Source: an uncultured Cohaesibacter sp.
GTDB taxonomy: Bacteria; Pseudomonadota; Alphaproteobacteria; Rhizobiales; Cohaesibacteraceae
Assembly (NCBI RefSeq): GCF_963678225.1
Contig: NZ_OY782764.1
Coordinates: 526,001-590,000, forward strand
DNA length: 64,000 bases
Direction: 5' to 3'
This document shows positions 45,872 through 55,071 of this stretch, piece by piece. The translations under genes and the position numbers were made by a program. The notes beneath the pieces were generated by a model, which worked only from the letters and a program-made list of their open reading frames with translations, was not told the DNA's origin and searched no databases. Numbering within the stretch: the first letter of the stretch is position 1; each line of letters opens with the position of its first letter.

Positions 45872-48569
45872 ATGCATTTTACTCACTTAAAGGCCCTCGA
45901 ATATGAGAGCATCCATATTATTCGCGAGGTTGCGTCGGAATTCAAGAACCCGGTGATGCTCTACTCGATCGGCAAGGATAGTGCCGTGATGTTGCATCTG
46001 GCGCGCAAGGCGTTTTATCCGTCTCGCTTGCCGTTTCCGTTGATGCATGTTGATACGACGTGGAAGTTCCGGGAAATGATCGAGTTTCGCGACCGGATTA
46101 CCAAGGAATATGACCTTGATCTGATCGTGCATACGAATGAAGAAGGCCGGGCGAACAATGTGAACCCGTTCACCCATGGTTCTTCGCTTTATACGCAGAT
46201 CATGAAGACGGATGCGCTAAAGCAGGCGCTGACCGCACACAAGTTTGATGCAGCCTTTGGTGGCGCACGACGCGATGAAGAGAAATCCCGCGCCAAGGAG
46301 CGCATCTTCTCCTTCCGGACAGAAAATCACAGCTGGGATCCGAAGAACCAGCGTCCGGAGCTTTGGAACATTTTCAACACCCGCACCAAGCCGGGCGAAA
46401 GCATCCGGGTCTTCCCTCTGTCCAACTGGACCGAGCAGGATATCTGGCAATATATCATGCTTGAGAATATCCCGATTGTTCCGCTCTATTATGCCAAGGA
46501 GCGCCCTGTCGTGCAGCGCGATGGCACCTTGATCATGGTGGACGACGACCGCATGCCGCTCAATGAAGGCGAAGTGCCGGAAATGAAGATGGTGCGCTTC
46601 CGCACCCTTGGCTGCTACCCGCTGACGGGCGCGGTTGAAAGCTCGGCCTCGACGCTGGAAGAGATCTTTGAAGAAATGCTGATTGCCCGGACCTCGGAGC
46701 GCGAAGGACGCATGATTGATCATGACGACACCGCATCGATGGAGAAGAAGAAAAGGGAGGGCTATTTCTGATGAGCGACGTGGAAACAACCTCGAAATCA
46801 TCGCTGGAAGGCGGCCAATTTGCCCGTCAGGAAAGCCGGGACATTCTGCGCTTTCTTACCTGTGGCAGTGTTGATGATGGCAAGTCCACCCTGATCGGGC
46901 GGCTGCTTTACGATAGCAAGACGATCTTTGAAGATCAGCTCTCTGCGCTGGAAGTGGTCAGCCGCAAGCATGGCACAACCGGGGACGATATGGACCTTGC
47001 GCTGCTGCTTGACGGGCTTCAGGCCGAGCAGGAGCAAGGCATCACGATTGACGTGGCCTATCGCTTCTTTGCGTCCGACAAGCGCAAATTCGTTGTCGCC
47101 GATACGCCGGGGCATGAGCAATATACCCGCAACATGGCGACCGGTGCGTCCAACTGCGATCTGGCGGTCATTCTGATTGACGCGCGCAAGGGCGTGCTGA
47201 CCCAGACCCGTCGTCACAGCTTCATCACCTCACTGATCGGTGTGCGCCATGTGGTGCTGGCGGTTAACAAGATGGACCTGATGGACTTCAGTCAGGAAGT
47301 GTTCGACAAGATCGTTGCGGATTATAACGCTTTTGCGCAAGGGTTCGAGTTCGAGACCATCATGGCGGTGCCGATGTCTGCCCGCTATGGCGACAATGTC
47401 GTGGTCAAGAGCGACAAGACCCCATGGTATGAAGGCCCGAGCCTTCTGTCCTATCTGGAAGAGATTGATGTTGAGAGCGCGGACCGGTCTCTGCCTTTCC
47501 GCTTCCCGGTTCAGTGGGTCAACCGTCCGAACCTCAACTTCCGTGGCTATTCGGGCACGGTGGCCTCTGGTGTGGCGCATGTGGGGGACGAACTCGTTGT
47601 CGCCAAATCCGGCAAGGTCTCCAAGATCAAGTCCATCGTGACGATGGATGGGGATTTGCAGGAAGTGGAAGCCGGACAGGCTGTCACGATCACGCTGGAA
47701 GACGAAATCGACATCTCGCGTGGCGATCTCTTGGCCCCGCCACAGCATCGCCCGCAGGTGACCGATCAGATCTCGGCCCATCTCATCTGGATGGATAGCA
47801 GCCGACTGATGGTTGGCCGGGCCTATATCATCAAGATGGGCAACCAGCAGGTTCAGGCGACGGTTACCGAGCTCAAGCACAAGATTGACGTGAACAACGC
47901 CTCCCACAAGGATGCGGGCAAGGCGCTGGATCTCAACGAGATCGGCTTCTGCAACATGTCCTTTGCGGAGCCTCTGGCGATGGATACCTATGAAGAGAAC
48001 CCGCATACGGGCTCCTTCATCCTGATCGACCGTTATTCCAACCAGACGGTTGCGGCTGGTCTTGTCTGGTTTGGCCTGCGCCGTGCCGAGAATGTGCATT
48101 GGCAGGCGGTTGATGTGGACAAGGCAGCGCGCGCCGAGCAGAAGGGGCAGAAGCCACGGGTTCTGTGGTTCACCGGTCTGTCGGGGTCGGGCAAATCCAC
48201 CATTGCCAATCTGGTCGAGAAGAAGCTGCATGGGGAAGGCCGTCACACCTATCTGCTGGATGGGGACAATGTGCGTCATGGCCTCAACCGTGACCTTGGC
48301 TTTACCGATGTGGATCGGGTCGAGAATATCCGCCGGATCGGCGAGGTCTCCAAGCTGATGGCTGATGCGGGTCTAATCGTTCTGACCGCCTTCATCTCCC
48401 CTTATGCCGCCGAGCGGCGCATGGTGCGCGAGATGCTTGAAGAGGGCGAGTTCATCGAGGTCTATGTGGATACGCCGATGGAGGTGTGTGAAGCACGCGA
48501 TGTGAAGGGTCTTTACGCCAAAGCTCGCGCGGGCAAGATCCAGAACTTCACTGGCATCGATGCGCCATA
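45839..48569 (+). repeat. Left arm of a 2,731-bp inverted repeat (cysD-cysNC copy 1)
   Basis: This segment is the reverse complement of 55169-57899; positions pair as x with 103738 minus x, without gaps. Identity starts 33 bases before the cysD ATG and ends inside the last 34 codons of cysNC. The encoded proteins are identical over the whole arm, the frames on the other strand are also identical, and every stretch compared base by base matched, so the arms appear to be perfect copies. No transposase or terminal repeats accompany them. Confidence 0.95.
45872..46771 (+). CDS. cysD: Sulfate adenylyltransferase subunit 2 (copy 1)
   Basis: The 299-residue protein is CysD/NodP, the catalytic subunit of ATP sulfurylase that forms APS from ATP and sulfate. 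Visible are the PP-loop of the N-type ATP pyrophosphatase family [18 protein letters not shown], then [16 protein letters not shown] and the C-terminal [24 protein letters not shown] 45872 starts [16 protein letters not shown]; a TTG 12 bases earlier is possible. The stop overlaps cysNC by one base (TGATG). The protein is identical to that of 56967-57866. It probably feeds polysaccharide sulfation rather than, or besides, cysteine synthesis, since sulfotransferases and cysQ are near and no sulfite-forming reductases are. Confidence 0.96.
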   Translation: MHFTHLKALEYESIHIIREVASEFKNPVMLYSIGKDSAVMLHLARKAFYPSRLPFPLMHVDTTWKFREMIEFRDRITKEYDLDLIVHTNEEGRANNVNPFTHGSSLYTQIMKTDALKQALTAHKFDAAFGGARRDEEKSRAKERIFSFRTENHSWDPKNQRPELWNIFNTRTKPGESIRVFPLSNWTEQDIWQYIMLENIPIVPLYYAKERPVVQRDGTLIMVDDDRMPLNEGEVPEMKMVRFRTLGCYPLTGAVESSASTLEEIFEEMLIARTSEREGRMIDHDDTASMEKKKREGYF

Positions 48570-48669
48570 TGAAGAGCCGGTCAATCCGGAGATCTATGTC
48601 AACACTGCTAAAATGTCTGCAGAACAGGCCTCCGATCTCATCGTCAAGGCGCTGCAAGAGCGAGATTGA
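46771..48669 (+). CDS. cysNC: Bifunctional sulfate adenylyltransferase subunit 1 / APS kinase (copy 1)
   Basis: The 632-residue protein fuses a GTPase (CysN, about 1-440) to APS kinase (CysC, about 460-632), as in NodQ. Cys[35 protein letters not shown]. CysC: P-loop [11 protein letters not shown] with Lys475, [15 protein letters not shown], and [17 protein letters not shown] hydrolysis drives APS formation and the kinase makes PAPS, the universal sulfate donor. The last residues (from [19 protein letters not shown]) differ from copy 2, because the repeat stops before them. A terminator follows. Confidence 0.96.
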   Translation: MSDVETTSKSSLEGGQFARQESRDILRFLTCGSVDDGKSTLIGRLLYDSKTIFEDQLSALEVVSRKHGTTGDDMDLALLLDGLQAEQEQGITIDVAYRFFASDKRKFVVADTPGHEQYTRNMATGASNCDLAVILIDARKGVLTQTRRHSFITSLIGVRHVVLAVNKMDLMDFSQEVFDKIVADYNAFAQGFEFETIMAVPMSARYGDNVVVKSDKTPWYEGPSLLSYLEEIDVESADRSLPFRFPVQWVNRPNLNFRGYSGTVASGVAHVGDELVVAKSGKVSKIKSIVTMDGDLQEVEAGQAVTITLEDEIDISRGDLLAPPQHRPQVTDQISAHLIWMDSSRLMVGRAYIIKMGNQQVQATVTELKHKIDVNNASHKDAGKALDLNEIGFCNMSFAEPLAMDTYEENPHTGSFILIDRYSNQTVAAGLVWFGLRRAENVHWQAVDVDKAARAEQKGQKPRVLWFTGLSGSGKSTIANLVEKKLHGEGRHTYLLDGDNVRHGLNRDLGFTDVDRVENIRRIGEVSKLMADAGLIVLTAFISPYAAERRMVREMLEEGEFIEVYVDTPMEVCEARDVKGLYAKARAGKIQNFTGIDAPYEEPVNPEIYVNTAKMSAEQASDLIVKALQERD

Positions 48670-48676
48670 TAAAAAT

Positions 48677-48707
48677 ATGCCCGGAGCTACTCGGTTTCGG
48701 GCATTTT
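48677..48707 (+). terminator. Rho-independent terminator after cysNC copy 1
   Basis: ATGCCCG (48677-48683) pairs with CGGGCAT (48698-48704), with extra pairing possible in the loop (GAG/CTC), and TTTT overlaps the 3' end. It is 8 bases past the stop codon. Confidence 0.75.
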
Positions 48708-48858
48708 AAGCTCTGCTGGTGGCGCCCATAGGCTAAAGGTAGAGAAAGTTATTTCCTACTATAATCTCTCGTGAAATTACTTATTATGCGAGGACAAGTC
48801 AGTATTCGCGCAGGATTCGGCTGAACTGTTGCAAAGCCAAGAAACGTCAAGGACACAA

Positions 48859-49422
48859 ATGATGCAAACTTCAATTCTTGCCAAACTTATTTCTGAGCTG
48901 GAAGAAGCCGCAGCCCCTTTTGCTGATCTCAATCAGTTAACACAAATGGCACTGTCAGCAAAACCTGCTGAACAGCTATCTTCGACTGTAGAGCTTGCGC
49001 GAGGCATTCGCGTTGATGTGCAGCCTGACAGCAAGATTGAATTCAAGCTGGAGCAAGCTCAAGAAGAAGCGGGACTTCGTTTGTGTGTTGAAGACCGGGC
49101 CGATTCCAAATGGGTTTCCATCAATTTTCAAGTGCCGATCGCTCAGGCCAAAGACGCTCGCTATATTGTCAGCTTGATCGATGCTAACAGCAAAGGCATG
49201 ACGGCTTTCCGCCCCTGTGTGCGCTATCATCTTGAAGAGCGCTTTATCGACCGGTTCAACAGCCCGCTAGCGGTCTTTACCGATGGACGCACGGAGCAGT
49301 TTGTGATTCACAAAATGGAAGAAGAGCTGCTTCAGGAAGCCCGGAATATTGAGATCATCTGGTTCTTTGATGGTACAAAATTTGATTTGAGCCTCTTCGC
49401 AATCGAACATATCAAGGTTTGA
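48859..49422 (+). CDS. Protein of unknown function in the sulfation island
   Basis: The 187-residue protein is not recognised. It has an N-terminal amphipathic, Ala/Glu/Leu-rich stretch (about 1-45), then a mainly beta-like region with alternating hydrophobic residues: VSINFQVPIAQAKDARYIVSLI, FRPCVRYHLEERFIDRF, and a C-terminal IIWFFDGTKFDLSLFAIEHIKV. No signal peptide or membrane helix is seen. The late part recalls small beta-sandwich domains found next to glycosyltransferases, but that is only an impression. ATG 48859 (or the next codon, 48862) follows CAAGGA; the frame is open from 48829. It is the first of a run of plus-strand genes with two glycosyltransferases, so a role in making or modifying the glycan is inferred. 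Confidence 0.7.
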   Translation: MMQTSILAKLISELEEAAAPFADLNQLTQMALSAKPAEQLSSTVELARGIRVDVQPDSKIEFKLEQAQEEAGLRLCVEDRADSKWVSINFQVPIAQAKDARYIVSLIDANSKGMTAFRPCVRYHLEERFIDRFNSPLAVFTDGRTEQFVIHKMEEELLQEARNIEIIWFFDGTKFDLSLFAIEHIKV

Positions 49423-49466
49423 TCGCTGGTTTCTCGAATGTTTATATTTTGTAGGTAGTTATTAGA

Positions 49467-50411
49467 ATGGTCCACGCTGAATACTCTTTTGTGATTCCCG
49501 CCTATAATGATGAGAAGGGAATTGCACGCCATCTGGAGTTCTTTTCCAGGCGGCAGGAGAATCTTGAGGTGATTATTGTTGACGATTGTTCAACCGATGA
49601 CACCGAGGGCGTTATTGCTCGCTTTGAAATGCCCAATAATATCAAGCTAATCTATCACAAGCAGGATCAGAATAGCGGACCAGGCGCTGCCAGAAATCTC
49701 GGAGCATCGCTCGCGAGTGGAGAGTATCTGACCTTCATCGACGCAGATGACGTGATCTGCGATAGCTTCTTTTTCTATATCAAGTCATCGGTTCTCAAGA
49801 ATGGCGCAGACTTTGTGATCTATAAGTATCATCTGGCCGCGCATGAAGATGATCCTCTGACCTATGAAATGCACGAAGTAGATCGTTCCTTCTTTTCTTC
49901 GATCGGAAGTTCCAGATATCCTGCGGGTATGTTTTCGTTGCGCGAGGTTCCCGGCGTTCTCAAAACCGTAAATTTCCCATGGAACAAGACCTATAACCGC
50001 GACTTCTATGTCAAAAGCGGCATCTGTTTCCCCGAAGCGCGGTATCATGAAGACATTCAGCCTCACTGGATGAGCTTTCTCAAATCCTCCTATTTCGGAA
50101 TTCTAGGTTGGGCTCCTCCTCTTGTGGTCCACTTTGAATCGCCTGAAGGGGAGCGTGCGACCAACTATATTGGCGAAATGCGTTTGCAGCTGTTTCCGAT
50201 GCTGGAAGATATTTCAAAAGAGATTCAGCATCACGAGACCAATGAGGAGCTCTATGCTGCCTATGATGGTTTCACCGAAGATGTTTTCAGTTGGCTCATC
50301 AATGGGTTGTGCCGTGATGAAAGCGAAACCAGCCTGTTCTGGAAAGAGCGGTATCAAGCGGAAATAGAAGTTTTTAAAGCCAAAAGCCAGGAGTGGCGTC
50401 GTGAAAATTAG
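49467..50411 (+). CDS. Family 2 glycosyltransferase
   Basis: The 314-residue protein has a GT-A fold N-terminus: YSFVIPAYNDEKGIARHLEFF, VIIVDDCSTDDTEGVI, NSGPGAARNLGASLASGEYLTFIDADD. The last is the metal/nucleotide-sugar site. YHEDIQPHW around residue 190 is in the place of the catalytic base (ED). The C-terminal part is helical and without membrane helices, so it acts in the cytoplasm or at the membrane surface. The sugar donor cannot be predicted. It overlaps the next glycosyltransferase gene by 11 bases; the pair could form a disaccharide-repeat polymerising system. Confidence 0.88.
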   Translation: MVHAEYSFVIPAYNDEKGIARHLEFFSRRQENLEVIIVDDCSTDDTEGVIARFEMPNNIKLIYHKQDQNSGPGAARNLGASLASGEYLTFIDADDVICDSFFFYIKSSVLKNGADFVIYKYHLAAHEDDPLTYEMHEVDRSFFSSIGSSRYPAGMFSLREVPGVLKTVNFPWNKTYNRDFYVKSGICFPEARYHEDIQPHWMSFLKSSYFGILGWAPPLVVHFESPEGERATNYIGEMRLQLFPMLEDISKEIQHHETNEELYAAYDGFTEDVFSWLINGLCRDESETSLFWKERYQAEIEVFKAKSQEWRREN

Positions 50412-51387
50412 TGCTATTGTCACTTGCTATAATGTTGAAGAATATGTGGCCATCACGCTCCAGTCTGTGCTTGATTGCGGGTTTGATGACCTTGAATTGA
50501 TTGTGGTTGATGACTGCTCCTCCGACGGCACGCAAGCCATTATAAAGGCGATTGCCGATGATCGACGGGACGTGACGATCAAGCCTGTATTCTTCTCCAA
50601 AAACACCATTGGCGGCGTGGCCACGGCAGCCAATGCAGGTCTCGATCTGGCTACGGGCGACATTGTCCTGTTTGTGGATGGCGACGATTGGGTTATTCCG
50701 AAATATACCAAGCAGGCCGTTGAGAGGCTTTGGAAGAGCAAAGCCGATTTCATCGTTTGCAACTGTAGCGAATATTGGAACCATGACGGCAAATATAGCC
50801 AATATCCCGAGCATCATCTCTGGGGGCAGGTTGCAGCTGAGTGGCGCACTGACAAGCTAAGAAATACCCTTCTGGAAATGGCTCCCTTTCCATGGCGCAA
50901 AATCTATCGGCGCTCTTTCCTTGAAGAGAAGGCCATCCGCTTCCCCGTTGGAGATTTTTTCTTTGAGGATAATCCGTTCCATTGGGAAACGACCACCAAG
51001 GCCGACAAATTCCTTTTCCTCAATGAGATTACCCATGTCCATCGTATGAACCGGAGCGGTCAGACGATTGGAGCGAGCGGTACGCGTTTTATCAAGATTT
51101 TTGATCATGCACAGATCATGCTGGATAAGCTCAAGAAGGATGATCTGTTTGATAGCTATAAGAAGGATTATGCCAAGTGGCTGTATAAGCACATTCTCTG
51201 GTGCAGCCGCTATGTGCCTGCGGGCTTTTTGAACGAAGTGTTCGAACGAGCCAATCCCCTGCTGAAAGAACTACCTGCACATATATTCTGGGAGGTACTT
51301 TCTTCTTCGGGATACAATGCCAAGGATGTACGAAAAATTGCCGCGATATTTTTGAACAAGAGATTTGAGTTCCTGCAAGAATTCTGA
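50401..51387 (+). CDS. Family 2 glycosyltransferase
   Basis: The 328-residue protein begins at GTG, with ISAIVTCYNVEEYVAITLQSVL, LIVVDDCSSDGTQAII and GGVATAANAGLDLATGDIVLFVDGDDW. These are the standard GT2 nucleotide-sugar site, and FFEDNPFHWETT supplies the likely catalytic Asp/Glu. It is similar in plan to the preceding gene, which it overlaps by 11 bases, and may be an old duplicate. No membrane segment is seen. Its product would be a sugar link in the polysaccharide that the neighbouring sulfotransferases act on; this is inference from location. Confidence 0.88.
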   Translation: MKISAIVTCYNVEEYVAITLQSVLDCGFDDLELIVVDDCSSDGTQAIIKAIADDRRDVTIKPVFFSKNTIGGVATAANAGLDLATGDIVLFVDGDDWVIPKYTKQAVERLWKSKADFIVCNCSEYWNHDGKYSQYPEHHLWGQVAAEWRTDKLRNTLLEMAPFPWRKIYRRSFLEEKAIRFPVGDFFFEDNPFHWETTTKADKFLFLNEITHVHRMNRSGQTIGASGTRFIKIFDHAQIMLDKLKKDDLFDSYKKDYAKWLYKHILWCSRYVPAGFLNEVFERANPLLKELPAHIFWEVLSSSGYNAKDVRKIAAIFLNKRFEFLQEF

Positions 51388-51438
51388 TTTTTATATAGGA
51401 ATACTTTAAGTCTTGATTTTTTCAGGAGTGGTCTCTGA

Positions 51439-52200
51439 ATGGCTAAATACATAAATGTGGAGGTGGATAAAACCACTTCTGATTTGCTTGCTGAAATGTC
51501 TATCGAGTTTTTCGGTGGTAAAAGGAAAATCAAGCCAGGAGACGTTTTCCGCAGCCGCATCGGATCGGTTGTTGAAGAATATTCCCGTCATCCAACCAAG
51601 CTTCTGATGCATTCAGGCTCTTTTTCTTATGCATCAGATAATGGCCGTTCACTTCTGGGGATGGCAACAGGACGCTACTGCAGCGTCGCGGTTGGTGTTC
51701 GGGTCATGAACGGCCATCACCCCATGGAAGCGTTGACTACCAATCCTTGGCACTATGGAGATTTTTACAAGGAAGGTAACATTCCTGCCGATTTTGTTTA
51801 TCGAGGCGAGCGCCCTGCCTTTCCGCAAGAATATGGCCCGGTCAAGGTTGGCCATGATGTATGGGTAGGTTCGCATTGCACCTTGATGTCGGGAAAGCAG
51901 ATTTCTACAGGGGCGGTTATCGCAGGTGGAGCCAATGTTACCAGCGATGTGCCTCCCTATGCGATTGTTGGCGGAAATCCTGCGAGAATCATCCGTTACC
52001 GTTTCCCCGATGAAATCATTCAGCGTTTGCTGGAATCAAAATGGTGGGAAATATCGCCGAAGCTTCTTCGGGATTTCAATGTTTTTGAGGTGGAGGCAAC
52101 CCTTGATGCAATAGACCGCTTGCGTGAATCGGGGGAGGCCATCGAATTTACTCCGAGGAAACTCCGAGTGACAGCCAACGGGTTAGAAGAAGTCTCCTGA
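51439..52200 (+). CDS. Hexapeptide-repeat acyltransferase (CatB/XAT-like)
   Basis: The 253-residue protein has a left-handed beta-helix core, about residues 60-185: GRYCSVAVGVRVMNGHHP, VKVGHDVWVGSHCTLMSG, GAVIAGGANVTSDVPPYAIVGGNPARIIRYRFPDE. The His in NGHHP is the likely catalytic residue. The end of the core is typical of CatB-type xenobiotic acetyltransferases, which in polysaccharide loci usually O-acetylate sugars. A 60-residue N-terminal region and a 60-residue helical tail flank the core. CAGGAG precedes the ATG. It probably acetylates the same glycan or its precursor. Confidence 0.86.
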   Translation: MAKYINVEVDKTTSDLLAEMSIEFFGGKRKIKPGDVFRSRIGSVVEEYSRHPTKLLMHSGSFSYASDNGRSLLGMATGRYCSVAVGVRVMNGHHPMEALTTNPWHYGDFYKEGNIPADFVYRGERPAFPQEYGPVKVGHDVWVGSHCTLMSGKQISTGAVIAGGANVTSDVPPYAIVGGNPARIIRYRFPDEIIQRLLESKWWEISPKLLRDFNVFEVEATLDAIDRLRESGEAIEFTPRKLRVTANGLEEVS

Positions 52201-52420
52201 TTGCGTAACTGGTTCAACGGACCTACATCGTCAGGCAGTTCGGTTGAGCCTTCATTGAGATTGCGAGATATTATTAAGTCTATCGTGACTTTCGGTTAGG
52301 GAAAACAGCGTGGAGACATTTAGAAACTTCTATTTTCCGGTAAATATGTTTTATAAATTGCTATGCTGTTTGTAGCTGCTGTAGTCGCACTGAAGCCGAA
52401 GAACAAGGAATTGAATATAT

Positions 52421-53245
52421 ATGACCTCTGCGCGAGAAATCACCATTATCGCTGCGCCCAGAACGGGAACAAACTATTTCTGTGATAGTCTTGGTGAGTT
52501 TGATAATTTTGCTAATATGTTCGAGATTTTCAATCCACGGGGTGCTTTTGGGCTGGCGCGCTTTCCGGAAATTCTGGCAAGTCTTCGCGAAAAGGCCGGT
52601 ATAGACTTTCAAGATCAGACAGATCCTGCTCTTACCCAATATGTTGCAGAAAATCGGTTGGTGTTTCTTGAAATTCTCAGAGATGCTATGACCAATGCAG
52701 GCAAATTGGCCTATTCATATAAGGTGTTTCCGCACCAAATGACCGGAGATGAACTTGATCAAATGATCGGCAAGCCAGATAGCCTGATCTTGTTTATTGT
52801 TCGCAGTCGTATTGATACCTTTATTTCCTACAAAAAAGCGATGCTCTCCGATGTCTGGGTGAATGCAGACACGAAGGATACCAAGCCGGAAATTGAGTTT
52901 GATGAATTCATGCAGTGGGCCGAGGTCGAAGATCGCTGGTATAGAGCCTCTGAGGAGCGCGTGCGTAAGGCCGGCAAGTCATACATGACCTTCTCTTATG
53001 AAGCAGATATCAACGTAACCAAACCAGTTCTTCTGGAACAGCAATATCTTTATCTTCGTGGGCAGGGTATTCCGGTTGACTTTCCGTCTGACATTACGCC
53101 TCCGACATTCAAGCGGCAGGACGGTGTTGTCGGCCCATTCAAAAAAATTAAGAATGGCGAAGAGCTCAAACAGACATTTTTGGACAAGGGTTTGTTGGGT
53201 AAATATGCCCTTAGAAACCCATTGGTTGATCTAAGAACAAGTTAA
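52421..53245 (+). CDS. Sulfotransferase (Stf0/NodH/LpsS-like)
   Basis: The 274-residue protein has the 5'-phosphosulfate loop IIAAPRTGTNYF (residues 9-20; P-loop R14-T-G-T). The 3'-phosphate site is LFIVRSRIDTFISYKKA (Arg128 and Ser136), and YKVFPHQM lies before it. It is closest in style to Stf0 and the rhizobial NodH/LpsS carbohydrate sulfotransferases, which move sulfate from PAPS to sugar hydroxyls. Flanking PAPS synthesis genes and cysQ strongly support this role. No leader is seen, so it acts in the cytoplasm before export. The upstream 220-base gap is A/T-rich and probably holds its promoter. Confidence 0.88.
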   Translation: MTSAREITIIAAPRTGTNYFCDSLGEFDNFANMFEIFNPRGAFGLARFPEILASLREKAGIDFQDQTDPALTQYVAENRLVFLEILRDAMTNAGKLAYSYKVFPHQMTGDELDQMIGKPDSLILFIVRSRIDTFISYKKAMLSDVWVNADTKDTKPEIEFDEFMQWAEVEDRWYRASEERVRKAGKSYMTFSYEADINVTKPVLLEQQYLYLRGQGIPVDFPSDITPPTFKRQDGVVGPFKKIKNGEELKQTFLDKGLLGKYALRNPLVDLRTS

Positions 53246-53454
53246 GCGCAAATATAGGTCCTCCTAGTTAATATCTGGAATACTTAAGTTTTGAGCCACG
53301 TTATTACGCTGTCCAATGAGATTCGACATTGGCAACCGAATATGAGTAATCGCAGCCGATGGGCTTTTGAGAGAGTCTCTGGTGTTGTCGAGGTAATTAT
53401 TCGCCGTGATGATCTGTTTTAGCGGTGCACTAAAATCAATAAGGTAGAACTCCA

Positions 53455-54195
53455 ATGCAAATCGCAAGTGAATTAGGGAAGAATGGGTACTATATCCAAG
53501 TCGGTGAAAAAGTTCCCAGTAACTTCACAGTATTGGGTGAACGCAGTTCTGGAACAAACTTTCTGAAGGCGCAGCTCGACACTATCCCGGATATGCAGTT
53601 TAAGAATTGGGGATGGAAGCATGCTTTCATTACAGCTTGGAATGTTTCGCCAAACTTGATGATTTTCGGTATCGTCAGAAACTGGAATGACTGGTTACTT
53701 AGCATGCATAAAAAACCCTGGCATGCATCCAAACAACTCCACGAGATGGCGTTTTCTGATTTCATTCGGACAAAATGGGAGTCTCATCCTATTCCAAGGC
53801 CACGGCAGGATCAGAATATGATCATCGAAAAGACAATTCCCGGTGACAGAAATCCGATTGATGGGTCTCAGATCGAGAATGTCTTGGCGCTTCGTGCTCT
53901 TAAATTGAAGAATCTTCTATCTTTGCCTTTAAGAGCGGAAAATGTGGTTTTGATGAAATATGAATGGTTCAATCAGAATCCCGGCGCGCTATCTGATCTT
54001 TTAAAGAGTAAATTTCCGTCTCTCGATTGCCCGAATTTCGAGAAGATAAAAGGTAAAAGCTTTGCATCCTTCGAAAACTACAAACGGTTTGAGGATTTTC
54101 GTCCTGAATTTTCCAAAACCATACCTGAGGAAGATCTGTCTTTCATTAAATCCAATCTGGACAGCGAACTGGAAGCAAGTCTTGGGTATATGTAA
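53455..54195 (+). CDS. P-loop sulfotransferase-like protein
   Basis: The 246-residue protein carries a sulfotransferase-type P-loop VLGERSSGTNFLKAQL (Glu29-Arg-Ser-Ser-Gly-Thr) and a 3'-phosphate-type segment FGIVRNWNDWLLSMHKKPW (Arg75, Ser83). Spacing between the two is short compared with most carbohydrate sulfotransferases. It ends with LESSLGY-like SELEASLGYM, as several bacterial sulfotransferases do. It is more divergent than the preceding gene, and the acceptor is unknown. A 209-base gap separates it from the first sulfotransferase gene. Its transcript ends at the perfect hairpin at 54225. Confidence 0.78.
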   Translation: MQIASELGKNGYYIQVGEKVPSNFTVLGERSSGTNFLKAQLDTIPDMQFKNWGWKHAFITAWNVSPNLMIFGIVRNWNDWLLSMHKKPWHASKQLHEMAFSDFIRTKWESHPIPRPRQDQNMIIEKTIPGDRNPIDGSQIENVLALRALKLKNLLSLPLRAENVVLMKYEWFNQNPGALSDLLKSKFPSLDCPNFEKIKGKSFASFENYKRFEDFRPEFSKTIPEEDLSFIKSNLDSELEASLGYM

Positions 54196-54224
54196 GTGAG
54201 GCTTTGCCGCGCAACTGTTAAAAC

Positions 54225-54260
54225 AAAAAGGCCGCTGCGATGAGACGCAGCGGCCTTTTT
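54225..54260. terminator. Perfect bidirectional terminator between sulfotransferase gene and cysQ
   Basis: AAAAAGGCCGCTGCG (54225-54239) is the exact reverse complement of CGCAGCGGCCTTTTT (54246-54260), loop ATGAGA. A-run and T-run on opposite sides serve both converging transcripts. Confidence 0.95.
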
Positions 54261-54279
54261 ACTACGCGGTACAACCGCT

Positions 54280-55068
54280 TCAGAACGTCTTTGCAATGAA
54301 GAACGGGTTTGCAAATGGCGCGTCATCCTGCACGACCTTGCCATATTGCAGGCGTTCGCCATCAGGTGTGATTACCGTGCCGCCAGCCGCTGAGAGAATT
54401 GCGTCGCCAGCGGCGGTATCCCATTCCATCGTGCGTCCGAAGCGTGGATACAGATCAGCTTCGCCGGCTGCCAGAAGGCAGAATTTGAGCGAAGAGCCGA
54501 TGGATTTCTGCTCGCCCACGGTGAAGTCCTTGAGGTAGGCTTCTGCTTCCGGCGTATGATGCGACCTGGAGCCGACCACATCGACCTTATTCGTTGTTGG
54601 ACGCGTCTTTATTTCGTGCCAGTTTTCAATCGTATGAGAACTGCGAGGATCTGCTACATCCCCCTTCCAGCAACCTGTTTCCACATCGCCAGCATAGAGC
54701 CAGCCTTTGGCAGGTGTGAAGATCACACCCATTACTGGAACATTGTCGCGAATAAGGGCGATGTTGACCGTGAATTCACCATTCTTCTTGATGAATTCCT
54801 TCGTTCCATCCAGCGGGTCGACGAGAAAAAAGTCTCCGTCCACATCAGGAATATTTCCTTCCGCAGCGGATTCTTCCGCTACAACAGGAATATCAGGTGC
54901 CAACGCGGCCAGATGCTTCAGAATGACGGCCTCTGCGGCCTTGTCGGCCTGCGTGACCGGTGAATCATCACCTTTGATTTCGACATCAAAATCTGTTTCG
55001 TAGATATCGAGAATTGTCTCGGAAGCACAAAGGGCCGCTTCGATCAAGCTCTTGAGAAAAGGCGTCAT
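54280..55068 (-). CDS. cysQ: 3'(2'),5'-bisphosphate nucleotidase (PAP phosphatase)
   Basis: The 262-residue protein is a CysQ member of the FIG superfamily: VVAEES (metal-binding Glu), VDPLDGTKEFIKKNGEFTVNIALI (metal-binding Asp residues and lithium-sensitive phosphatase signature) and WDTAAGDAILSAAGG. It hydrolyses PAP, the by-product of sulfotransferases, to AMP, preventing product inhibition; it can also act on PAPS. It lies 3 bases after cysNC copy 2, giving a minus-strand cysD-cysNC-cysQ operon. It completes a sulfate activation, transfer and recycling set with the two sulfotransferases next to it. Confidence 0.95.
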   Translation of the reverse strand: MTPFLKSLIEAALCASETILDIYETDFDVEIKGDDSPVTQADKAAEAVILKHLAALAPDIPVVAEESAAEGNIPDVDGDFFLVDPLDGTKEFIKKNGEFTVNIALIRDNVPVMGVIFTPAKGWLYAGDVETGCWKGDVADPRSSHTIENWHEIKTRPTTNKVDVVGSRSHHTPEAEAYLKDFTVGEQKSIGSSLKFCLLAAGEADLYPRFGRTMEWDTAAGDAILSAAGGTVITPDGERLQYGKVVQDDAPFANPFFIAKTF

Positions 55069-55071
55069 GAG

